From assembly GCA_002453475.1 (NCBI GenBank), contig DKGY01000116.1:128946-144862 (forward strand): a DNA stretch of 15,917 nt, read 5' to 3'. Shown in pieces: positions 6,869 to 14,194 of this stretch. A model generated the notes under the pieces. That model searched no databases, was not told where the DNA came from, and saw only the letters and a list, made by a program, of their open reading frames with translations. Position numbers and translations under genes: made by a program. Origin of the DNA: Clostridium sp. UBA6758. GTDB taxonomy: Bacteria > Bacillota > Clostridia > Clostridiales > Clostridiaceae. Numbering within the stretch: the first letter of the stretch is position 1; the number at the start of each line of letters is the position of its first letter.

Positions 6869-6905
6869 TAATCCTTAGGCAAGTTTATAACTTACCTAAG
6901 GATTA
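6869..6905 (-). other. Long intergenic hairpin between prkC and rsgA, no U-run
   Basis: The arms 6869-6884 and 6890-6905 make a 16-bp stem with a 5-base loop. One internal pair is G-U in minus-strand RNA but C-A in plus-strand RNA, so the structure is fully paired only in the direction of transcription. On the minus strand the hairpin is followed by AATTAAAATTTAGGAGG rather than a T-run, so it does not look like a standard intrinsic terminator. It begins 14 bases after the prkC stop codon and ends 10 bases before the rsgA ribosome binding site. It may be an RNA stability or processing element or a weak attenuator. Confidence 0.7.
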
Positions 6906-6919
6906 TATCACTTCATTTG

Positions 6920-8902
6920 TTAAGGTTCTTTATCTTTCTCTTTATCTTTATCATTGTCATCTACAATTGGAGCTTTTACCTGAGATGTAAGATTTATAGT
7001 ACTTCCTGCAGCTACCTTCTGACCTTCAGGTACATCTTGACTTACTATAAGACCTTTTTTATCTCCAGTAATGGTTATTTTAACTCCATGTGAGTTAGCT
7101 GCTGCTTGTGCATCTTCAATGGTTCTTCCTATGAAATTAGGAACTACAACTTTACCTTCATCTGGATCCTTATATTGATAATAATTAACACTTATCTTTT
7201 CATTTTCTTGAACTGAAGTTTGAGCAGGTTCACTTTGATTGAATATCTTTCCATCTTTGCTTTTATCATCAGTTACTACTGCAGTAGTAGATCCAAGTTT
7301 AAGATTTGAAACTGCTAATACTTGCTCTGCTTCTTTAAGCGTTAACCCACTAAGATCTGGCACTGTTTTCTTCTTTATCCTAGCGCCCTTACTTATAACT
7401 ATATCTACTGTATCACCTTTTTTAACCTTAGTCTTAGCTCCTGGATTAGTGCTTATTACTGCACCTTCTTCTATTTCATCAGAAAAGTCTTCTGTTATCT
7501 TTCCAACCTTAAGACCTTGAGTAACTATATGATCCTGAGCAACACTTTTACCAAGTTTCACAACATCTGGCACCTCAATCTCTCCTGGTCCTGTACTAAT
7601 CCTTACTTTAACTTCACTTTCTTTTTTTACTGCAGTACCTTCTGCTGGAAATACTGCAATTATAGTTCCAGCTGGTTTATCACTAGCTTCTTCCCCTAAT
7701 ACTACATAAGTTAAGCCTAATTTTTCTACATCAGCTTTGGCTTCATCTGCTGTGAGCCCAATTATCTTTGGAACCTTTAATTCATCTTTTTTAACATCGC
7801 CATTGCCTTTATTATATATACTAGTACCCACAAATATACCAACCAGAATAGTTAATAAAAGAGCTCCTCCAACTAATAGTACCTTTTTCCACGTACTTGT
7901 TTTTCTCTTTTCATGGTCATAATCTTCATAGTCCTCGTCTTCTTCCTCGTCTTCCTCATCATCAATATTACTATCAGCTAATTTCTTTCCGAGATTACTA
8001 GCATACATGGTATTTTGAATTTGGGTTGCATCCATTACTGTAGTATAATCATTATCCATATTGGAAGGTGTTACTATATACTTATTATTATTCTCTATTT
8101 TCATTAAATCTATTAACATATCTGTGACATTATTATATCTTTTTATAACTTCCTTCTGCGTAGCCTTAATTACCAAATTATTTAGGCTATCTGGCACTTC
8201 TGGCACTAAAACCTTGGGAGGAACAATAGTATCTTGTATATGCTTAAGAGCCACTGCTACAGCGCTTTCTCCATCAAATGGAACTCTCCCTGTCAGCATT
8301 TCATATATTACAATTCCAAAAGAATAGATATCTGTCCTATTATCAACTATCTTTCCCTTAGCTTGCTCAGGAGAGAAGTAATGTGCAGAACCAATAACTT
8401 TATTAGTATGAGTTATAGTATCAGATGAAGTAGCTTTAGCTATCCCAAAATCTGTAACTTTAATTACGCCATCTTCATTTATTAATATATTATGAGGTTT
8501 TATATCTCTATGAATAATTTTATTTTTATGAGCACATTCTAAAGCTTTAGCAATTTGTATTGAAATCTTTAAAGTTGAGTCCATAGAAAGAGGTGCATTT
8601 TCTCTTATGTATTCTTTCAGAGTTTTTCCATTCACCAATTCCATTACAATATAATTAATGTTTCCTTCTGAACCTACATCGTAAATATTAACTATATTGC
8701 TATGTGAAAAAGTTGCTGTAGCTAAAGCTTCCCTTCTAAACTTTTCCATAAACTCTTTATTATTAGAGTACTCTGTCTTTAGTATTTTAATTGCTACAAA
8801 TCTATTTAAAATAGTACATTTAGCCTTATATACTACTGCCATACCCCCTTCGCCAATCTTTTCTATGAGTTCATATCTATTTCCTAACATAGTTCCTATC
8901 AT
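6920..8902 (-). CDS. prkC: Membrane Ser/Thr protein kinase PrkC with four PASTA domains
   Basis: PrkC-type kinases sense muropeptides or lipid II outside the cell and phosphorylate division, wall, translation and germination targets inside. From the ATG at 8902 the protein has 660 residues. The kinase domain (about 7-270) has the glycine loop GEGGMA (17-22), Lys39, HRDIKPHN with Asp133, DFG (151-153) and the activation-loop end GSAHYFSPEQ. A very acidic juxtamembrane stretch (about 314-330) precedes a single membrane helix (about 341-363). Outside are four PASTA repeats near 375-438, 443-506, 512-577 and 585-641, the last shorter and more divergent. It closes with a charged tail of K, D and E. 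The ATG overlaps the stp stop codon as ATGA and has GGGAG five bases upstream. A GTG at 8914 would overlap stp further and lies almost on its GGAG, so it is rejected. The pairing with the phosphatase Stp is the usual kinase-phosphatase switch. Confidence 0.96.
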   Translation of the reverse strand: MIGTMLGNRYELIEKIGEGGMAVVYKAKCTILNRFVAIKILKTEYSNNKEFMEKFRREALATATFSHSNIVNIYDVGSEGNINYIVMELVNGKTLKEYIRENAPLSMDSTLKISIQIAKALECAHKNKIIHRDIKPHNILINEDGVIKVTDFGIAKATSSDTITHTNKVIGSAHYFSPEQAKGKIVDNRTDIYSFGIVIYEMLTGRVPFDGESAVAVALKHIQDTIVPPKVLVPEVPDSLNNLVIKATQKEVIKRYNNVTDMLIDLMKIENNNKYIVTPSNMDNDYTTVMDATQIQNTMYASNLGKKLADSNIDDEEDEEEDEDYEDYDHEKRKTSTWKKVLLVGGALLLTILVGIFVGTSIYNKGNGDVKKDELKVPKIIGLTADEAKADVEKLGLTYVVLGEEASDKPAGTIIAVFPAEGTAVKKESEVKVRISTGPGEIEVPDVVKLGKSVAQDHIVTQGLKVGKITEDFSDEIEEGAVISTNPGAKTKVKKGDTVDIVISKGARIKKKTVPDLSGLTLKEAEQVLAVSNLKLGSTTAVVTDDKSKDGKIFNQSEPAQTSVQENEKISVNYYQYKDPDEGKVVVPNFIGRTIEDAQAAANSHGVKITITGDKKGLIVSQDVPEGQKVAAGSTINLTSQVKAPIVDDNDKDKEKDKEP

Positions 8903-9630
8903 CTGCACTCCCACTCTCCTTTAAAAACAATGATAGAAATATTATCTCTCCCACCATTTTTCTTACTCATGTTTATTAGTTCAAAACATTGATTGCCATT
9001 ATAATTTTGTAAAACTCTAAAAATATCATCCTCACTTACTTCATTAGTAAGTCCATCACTACAAAGAATAACTTTTGAAACATCTCTTATATCTAGATTA
9101 TAATAATCAGCCATCACTACTGGATTAGTTCCTAAAGCCCTTGTTATAACATTTTTATTAGGATGATTCTTAGCTTCCTCATTAGTTATTGTTCCATTGT
9201 CTAATAGTTCTTGTACCAATGAATGATCTTTTGTAACCTTAACAAGCTCTCCGTCCTTTAAAACATATCCTCTACTATCTCCTATGTTTACCATAGTTAA
9301 GTTATTTCCTCTCACAAAAGCTCCTACAAGAGTAGTTCCCATTCCATTACAGCCTTCATTTAATAAACTCTCTCTATATATTTTTCTATTAGCGCTTAGG
9401 ATTGCCTCATTTAAGATTTCCTCTTGAGACCTATCATTTTTATGATTAATTACATATTCAATAATGGTATCTTTAGCAATCTTACTAGCAACTTCACCAG
9501 CATTATGCCCTCCCATGCCATCAGCTACTACAAAAATACCAAAATCCTCTTCCTCATAGTAGCCAACGGAATCTTCATTAAAAGTTCTTTTATTTCCAAC
9601 ATCCGTTTCTATTCCCAATAATCTCCCCAT
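8899..9630 (-). CDS. stp: PP2C-family Ser/Thr phosphatase (Stp/PrpC)
   Basis: This cytoplasmic, metal-dependent phosphatase removes phosphates placed by PrkC and resets the signal. The 243-residue protein is the catalytic domain alone, as usual for bacterial Stp. It shows FNED (17-20), VVADGMGGHNAGE (34-46) with metal ligand Asp37, GMGTT (96-100), NIGDSRGY (115-122), KDHS (134-137), SDGLTNEV with Asp192, and GGRDN with Asp229. All metal ligands of the family are present. The ATG is six bases after rlmN, and the best ribosome binding sequence (AAAAGGGAG) lies inside the end of rlmN. It overlaps prkC by ATGA. The symbol prpC is also used for this gene in Bacillus. Confidence 0.96.
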   Translation of the reverse strand: MGRLLGIETDVGNKRTFNEDSVGYYEEEDFGIFVVADGMGGHNAGEVASKIAKDTIIEYVINHKNDRSQEEILNEAILSANRKIYRESLLNEGCNGMGTTLVGAFVRGNNLTMVNIGDSRGYVLKDGELVKVTKDHSLVQELLDNGTITNEEAKNHPNKNVITRALGTNPVVMADYYNLDIRDVSKVILCSDGLTNEVSEDDIFRVLQNYNGNQCFELINMSKKNGGRDNISIIVFKGEWECR

Positions 9631-9636
9631 TAAAAA

Positions 9637-10671
9637 CTACAACTCCCTTTTTTCTATATAACTTTTTCTTAGCTGACCGCAAGCAGCATTTATGTCTAAA
9701 CCCATTTCTTTTCTAACAGTAGTTTCAATTCCATGTTTCATTAAAATATCTCTAAATACTTTAACTTGTTCTGCATTTGATTTTTTTAAGTCATTTTCAT
9801 CTATTTCATTTATAGGAATCAAATTTACATGACATAACATACCTCTTATTAATTTTGCTAATTCCCCAGCTTGATCTTTAGAGTCGTTTACGCCCTTTAC
9901 TAATGCATATTCGAATGTAATTCTTCGTCCTGTTTTATCAATATAATATTCACAACTATCAATAAGCTCAGCTATAGAATACACCTTAGCAATAGGCATA
10001 GTTTTTACACGTAACTCATCATTAGGAGCATGTAATGAAATTGCCATAGTTATCTGTAAATCTAAATCTGCTAAACTCTTTATCTTAGGTACAATTCCAC
10101 AAGTAGAAATAGTTATATGTCGTTGTCCTATATTAAGTCCATAATCAGAATTTACATCCTTAATAAATTTTACAACATTATCATAGTTATCTAGTGGTTC
10201 TCCACTTCCCATAAGTACAATATTTGAAATTCTCTCTCCCAGTTGCTTTTGTGAAACCATAATCTGACCTAACATTTCTCCACTACTTAAACTTCTAACA
10301 GCCCCTCCAATGGTTGAAGCACAAAACTTACAACCCATATTACATCCTACCTGAGTTGATATGCATATAGAATTACCGTGATTATACTGCATAACCACTC
10401 CTTCAACTATATTACCATCATGTAAAAGAAATAAATGCTTTCGTGTATCACTGTTTTTAGAACTATATGTTTCTACTATTTTAGGTATTCCTATAAAAAA
10501 ATTATTTTCTAATTTTCTCAAGGTATTTTTAGATATGTTAGTCATCTCTTTGAAGTCCCAAACTTCATTATAAATCCAAGAGAATACTTGTTTAGCTCTA
10601 AATTCTTTTTCACCATTTTCTTTCATCCATGCTTTAAGTTCTTCTATGTCTAAATCTAATATATTTTTCAT
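9637..10671 (-). CDS. rlmN: 23S rRNA (adenine2503-C2)-methyltransferase RlmN
   Basis: RlmN is a radical SAM enzyme that methylates C2 of A2503 in 23S rRNA at the peptidyl transferase centre; the E. coli enzyme also modifies tRNA A37. The 344-residue length is typical. The iron-sulfur cluster motif is CNMGCKFC (Cys110, 114, 117). The neighbouring Cys103 ([10 protein letters not shown]) and the C-terminal Cys331 in [10 protein letters not shown] match the accessory and methyl-carrying cysteines of the E. coli enzyme. Glu90 is in the conserved IVEGVVM segment. The radical SAM core contains [10 protein letters not shown] and TISTCGIVP. The start codon has TAGGAG just upstream, overlapping the TAG stop of rsmB. 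It belongs to the rRNA-modification part of the operon. Distinguishing it from the resistance paralogue Cfr relies on the housekeeping context and family-like motifs; I am confident it is RlmN. Confidence 0.96.
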   Translation of the reverse strand: MKNILDLDIEELKAWMKENGEKEFRAKQVFSWIYNEVWDFKEMTNISKNTLRKLENNFFIGIPKIVETYSSKNSDTRKHLFLLHDGNIVEGVVMQYNHGNSICISTQVGCNMGCKFCASTIGGAVRSLSSGEMLGQIMVSQKQLGERISNIVLMGSGEPLDNYDNVVKFIKDVNSDYGLNIGQRHITISTCGIVPKIKSLADLDLQITMAISLHAPNDELRVKTMPIAKVYSIAELIDSCEYYIDKTGRRITFEYALVKGVNDSKDQAGELAKLIRGMLCHVNLIPINEIDENDLKKSNAEQVKVFRDILMKHGIETTVRKEMGLDINAACGQLRKSYIEKREL

Positions 10672-10679
10672 TTCTACTC

Positions 10680-12011
10680 CTATTTATTTCTACGAATTTT
10701 TGCTATAAAAAATCCATCCATATATTCATTAGGTAAAACTGTTACGCAACCCTTTTCGTCATAGACTAGATTCCCCACCTGTCCAAAATTCAAAGGCTCT
10801 ATATTGAAATCTTTAAAATTACTTAAAAACCAATTTATATTTCCTTCATTCTCTGCTTTATTTATAGTACAAGTTGAATATAAAATTATTCCATCTGGTT
10901 TCACATATTTAGCTGCATTCTTCATTATTTCACGTTGAACTGCTATTAAAGATTTTAATTCTTTCTCTTTTTTTGTATATTTAATTTCTGGCTTTTTTCT
11001 TATTATTCCTAGTCCAGAGCAAGGTACATCTATAAGTACTCTATCTCCTGCATCTATTAATTCTTTGCATTCTTTAGTAGCATCTAATATATCTAATTGA
11101 ATATTTGTTAGTCCTAGTCTTTCACTATTACTTCTTATTAGTTCTAGCTTATGATCATAAATATCAAAAGCCTTAACTATACCTGTATTATCCATTATTT
11201 CAGCGATATGGGTAGTTTTTCCTCCCGGAGCACTACATAAGTCCAATACAGTCATATGTTCCTTTAAATCCATACTAGGGGCTACTAGCATAGCACTTTC
11301 ATCTTGAACAGTAATAGCTCCTTTCTTAAACAATGGATTATCCTCTACACTCTTTCCTCTTACAATTCTTATAGCTTCAGGACATATTGATCCAGCCTCT
11401 ACGTTATAATCATTTTTTTCCAAATCATGAAAAACATGATCAAAATCCCCTTTTGTGGAGTTTACTCTAACTGTAACTGCTGGTCTTTTATTAAGTCCAT
11501 CTAGTATTTTTTCTCCAATTTCCTCTCCATATTGCTCAATAAATAACTTTACCATCCATTGAGGACAAGAATATAAAAATGCTAATTTTTCATTAATATT
11601 TTCTTTATGATAATAATCTCTATCCTTATTTCTTAAATAACTTCTTAGTACACCATTAACTAATTTAGAAGCTCCTACAGATACATTAGTCTTAGCTAAA
11701 TTAACACCTTCATTTACTGCAGCAAACTCAGGTATTTTATCTAAATATCTAAGCTGATATATACAAACCCTTAATAAATTTAAAATATATCTATCTGTTT
11801 TGTCAAATTTTTTTTCTAAAAAGGTCTTAAGTATTTTATCAATGGCATACCTATATTTTATAGTACCATAAACAAGTTCTGTAGCTAATGCTTTATCTTT
11901 ATCTTCAAGATTACATTGGCTAAGGTTGTTGTTTAAAACAATATTAGAATAAGCCTTATTTTCAAAGACTTGTATTATGGTATTTACTGCTACTTCTCTA
12001 GCACTTATCAT
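10680..12011 (-). CDS. rsmB: 16S rRNA (cytosine967-C5)-methyltransferase RsmB
   Basis: RsmB methylates C967 of 16S rRNA (E. coli numbering), using SAM. The 443-residue protein starts with a NusB-like helical RNA-binding domain (about 1-130), then the Fmu/RsmB methyltransferase domain. SAM motif I is [13 protein letters not shown] (256-268). The two cysteines of the m5C mechanism are present: Cys331 in DVPCSGLG and Cys381 in [12 protein letters not shown]. The end MDGFFIAKI is typical. The start ATG has a weak AGGA eight bases upstream. It lies 46 bases after the metallopeptidase gene, and its stop merges with the ribosome binding site of rlmN. The alternative names sun and fmu are used for the same family. 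Confidence 0.95.
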   Translation of the reverse strand: MISAREVAVNTIIQVFENKAYSNIVLNNNLSQCNLEDKDKALATELVYGTIKYRYAIDKILKTFLEKKFDKTDRYILNLLRVCIYQLRYLDKIPEFAAVNEGVNLAKTNVSVGASKLVNGVLRSYLRNKDRDYYHKENINEKLAFLYSCPQWMVKLFIEQYGEEIGEKILDGLNKRPAVTVRVNSTKGDFDHVFHDLEKNDYNVEAGSICPEAIRIVRGKSVEDNPLFKKGAITVQDESAMLVAPSMDLKEHMTVLDLCSAPGGKTTHIAEIMDNTGIVKAFDIYDHKLELIRSNSERLGLTNIQLDILDATKECKELIDAGDRVLIDVPCSGLGIIRKKPEIKYTKKEKELKSLIAVQREIMKNAAKYVKPDGIILYSTCTINKAENEGNINWFLSNFKDFNIEPLNFGQVGNLVYDEKGCVTVLPNEYMDGFFIAKIRRNK

Positions 12012-12038
12012 TCATATCATCCTATCTACAATTTCTAG

Positions 12039-12062
12039 TATCTATTAATTTTATCTATTAAT
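12039..12062. repeat. Short tandem direct repeat, 11 bp at 13-bp spacing
   Basis: TATCTATTAAT occurs at 12039-12049 and again at 12052-12062 in the gap between the metallopeptidase gene and rsmB; the second copy covers the metallopeptidase stop codon. The stretch is AT-only except for one C per copy, so it may have no function. Confidence 0.5.
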
Positions 12063-12753
12063 CATTTCTATTTCTAATAGCAATGAGTCTTAAAAGCTGT
12101 GCAATAGCTGTAACCGCTGCAGCTACATAAGTTAATGCTGCTGCAGTCAATACATTTTTTGCTCCCTTTACTTCGTCTTCATAAAGTATATTCTTTGCAC
12201 TTAATATGGCTATAGCTCTATTGGATGCATTAAACTCTACAGGTAGCGTTACTATCTGAAAAAGTACTGCTGCTGAGAATAATATAATACCAAAGTTAAC
12301 TAATGGTGTAAGAGACATTACAATTCCCAAAATAAATAATATCCAAGATGCTTGAGAGCCTATATTCGCAATAGGAACCAAAGCTGTTCTTATTTTGATA
12401 GGTGCATATCCTTCCTTATGTTGAATTGCATGACCTATCTCATGGGCAGCTACCCCTATAGCTGCAATGGATGTGCCATTATATACATCATTGGATAGGT
12501 TAACTATTCTTCTACTTGGGTCATAGTGATCTGTAAGATGTCCTCCTGTAACTAATACTGGTATATCAAAAAGTCCATAGGCATCCAATATCATTCTAGC
12601 TACTTGACCTCCAGTATATCTATTTCTACTATATACTTGTGAATACTTTGCATAACTACTTTTTATTTTCATCTGAGCCCATATTGAAATAATAAGAGCT
12701 GGTATAAGAATAATCATTGTTGGATCAAAAAAACTTCTATAATAGTATCCCAT
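12058..12753 (-). CDS. Membrane zinc metallopeptidase, YugP family
   Basis: The 231-residue protein belongs to the YugP-like membrane zinc metallopeptidases (Zn_peptidase_2). It has an N-terminal membrane helix (about 11-27), then a cytoplasmic or external segment with VTGGHLTDHYDPSRRIVNLS (68-87). The zinc-binding HEIGH (104-108) follows, and two or three further hydrophobic helices (about 134-170 and 203-222) flank PVEFNASNRA, where Glu173 probably supplies the third zinc ligand. AAGGAGA lies before the ATG at 12753. It is placed 32 bases after fmt and 46 before rsmB, within the operon. I know of no established substrate for this family. The catalytic residues look intact, so it is likely an active protease. 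It could work in membrane protein quality control, but the window gives no direct evidence. Confidence 0.9.
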   Translation of the reverse strand: MGYYYRSFFDPTMIILIPALIISIWAQMKIKSSYAKYSQVYSRNRYTGGQVARMILDAYGLFDIPVLVTGGHLTDHYDPSRRIVNLSNDVYNGTSIAAIGVAAHEIGHAIQHKEGYAPIKIRTALVPIANIGSQASWILFILGIVMSLTPLVNFGIILFSAAVLFQIVTLPVEFNASNRAIAILSAKNILYEDEVKGAKNVLTAAALTYVAAAVTAIAQLLRLIAIRNRND

Positions 12754-12785
12754 ATATATCTCTCCTTATATAACATAATTAATTT

Positions 12786-13730
12786 TTACTTTTCTTTTGA
12801 ATTTTTTAATATTATATTTTCTTCAATAGAATTTCCTTTTATATATTCTTCTACTTTTAAGGGCTTTTTATTAGGAAATTGGACCTTTGTTATTAATATA
12901 TTATTATCTTCAGTAGAAACTAGCATTCCTTCTTTATCAACTCTTAAAATAGTTCCAGGAGTTTTAGAAGACTTCTCATAAGTAAGTCTAGTTTCAATTA
13001 CCTTCATTGGCTTATCTTTATAATAAGTATAAGCTATTGGGAAAGAGTAAAGTCCTCTCACAAAACTATGTATATCTTTAGAACTTTGATTCCAATTAAT
13101 CTTTGCCATCTCTTTGTTTAGCATACTAGCATAACAACTTTCACTTTTTCCTTGCTTTATAGGAGTTATTTTGTCATTATAAATTCCTTCTATAGTTTCA
13201 ATTAAGAGTTCAGCACCACTGTTCATAAGTTCATCATGAAGCTCTGCTGTAGTCATATTTTCTGTAATCTCCACTTTATTCTTTAAAAGCATATCTCCTG
13301 TATCTAACCCTATATCCATTAGCATAGTAGTGTTTCCACTTTCCTTTTCCCCCTTCATAATAGCATAGTGAATTGGAGCTGCACCTCTGTATTTAGGAAG
13401 TAGCGAACCATGAAGATTTATGCATCCATATTTAGGTATATCTAATACTTCCTTAGATAGAATTTGCCCAAAGGCTACAACTATTATGAAATCTAAATTC
13501 ATATTTTTTAATTCTTCTATTAAACTTTTTTCATTTCTTAATTTTTCTGGTTGGTAGACCTTTATATCATGTTTAAGTGCCACCTGTTTCACTGGTGACA
13601 TTGCTACAGATTTTCCTCTTCCTTTAGGCCTATCTGGTTGAGTAAATACTGCCTTAACTCCATATTTCTCAATGATTGCTTCTAATGATGGTACTGCAAA
13701 ATCTGGCGTACCCATAAATACTATATTCAT
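12786..13730 (-). CDS. fmt: Methionyl-tRNA formyltransferase
   Basis: Fmt formylates initiator methionyl-tRNA with 10-formyl-tetrahydrofolate, preparing it for translation initiation. The 314-residue protein is full length. The N-terminal formyltransferase fold begins [19 protein letters not shown], and the active site motif [15 protein letters not shown] (105-119) supplies Asn105 and His107, with Asp143 in [10 protein letters not shown]; these match the N-H-D triad of the family. The C-terminal part (about 205 onward, [15 protein letters not shown]) is the tRNA-binding OB-type domain. The ribosome binding site AGGAGG begins inside the TAG stop of def, so def and fmt are translationally coupled. 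Formylation (fmt) and deformylation (def) thus sit side by side. Confidence 0.97.
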   Translation of the reverse strand: MNIVFMGTPDFAVPSLEAIIEKYGVKAVFTQPDRPKGRGKSVAMSPVKQVALKHDIKVYQPEKLRNEKSLIEELKNMNLDFIIVVAFGQILSKEVLDIPKYGCINLHGSLLPKYRGAAPIHYAIMKGEKESGNTTMLMDIGLDTGDMLLKNKVEITENMTTAELHDELMNSGAELLIETIEGIYNDKITPIKQGKSESCYASMLNKEMAKINWNQSSKDIHSFVRGLYSFPIAYTYYKDKPMKVIETRLTYEKSSKTPGTILRVDKEGMLVSTEDNNILITKVQFPNKKPLKVEEYIKGNSIEENIILKNSKEK

Positions 13731-13741
13731 CTTAATACCTC

Positions 13742-14182
13742 CTACTTAACTGTCTTATCAGTATATACTATTCCATTTAAATGATCTATTTCATGACAAA
13801 GAGCCCTTGCCAGAAGGTCCTCCCCATGAATTTCAATAGAATTTCCATCTCTGCCTTCTGCTTTAACTTTTACATATTTAGGTCTTATAACGTATCCTTG
13901 TTGATTTGGCACACTGAGACATCCTTCTATCTCCTTTACTTCACCATTAGCCTCTACAACTTCTGGATTTATAAGTATTATTGGCCCATCTCCAATGTCT
14001 ATAACAATAACTCTCTTTAAAATCCCCACTTGTGGAGCTGCAAGACCGATTCCATTAGCTTCATACATAGTATCTAGCATGTCATCAATTAAGATTTGCG
14101 TTCTCTCATCAATGTTTTTAACTACTTTACTAATCTTCCTTAATACTGGATCTTCATTAACTCTTATATTTCTTAATGCCAT
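13742..14182 (-). CDS. def: Peptide deformylase
   Basis: Def removes the N-formyl group from nascent proteins as they leave the ribosome. The 146-residue protein is short, as in the type 1 deformylases. All three motifs are present: [10 protein letters not shown] (44-53), EGCLSVP (86-92) with metal ligand Cys88, and HEIDHLNG (130-137) with His130, Glu131 and His134. The AAGGGAG ribosome binding site overlaps the priA stop codon, 12 bases before the start codon. It is directly followed by fmt. Confidence 0.97.
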   Translation of the reverse strand: MALRNIRVNEDPVLRKISKVVKNIDERTQILIDDMLDTMYEANGIGLAAPQVGILKRVIVIDIGDGPIILINPEVVEANGEVKEIEGCLSVPNQQGYVIRPKYVKVKAEGRDGNSIEIHGEDLLARALCHEIDHLNGIVYTDKTVK

Positions 14183-14194
14183 AATTATTCTCCC

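Noticed and set aside
9637..10671. Cfr-type antibiotic resistance methyltransferase
   Set aside because: The housekeeping operon context and the [10 protein letters not shown] ending fit RlmN; nothing suggests a transferred resistance gene.
12039..12062. The 11-bp direct repeat as an operator or attachment site
   Set aside because: It is short, nearly all A and T, and unsupported by any regulator or mobile element nearby.
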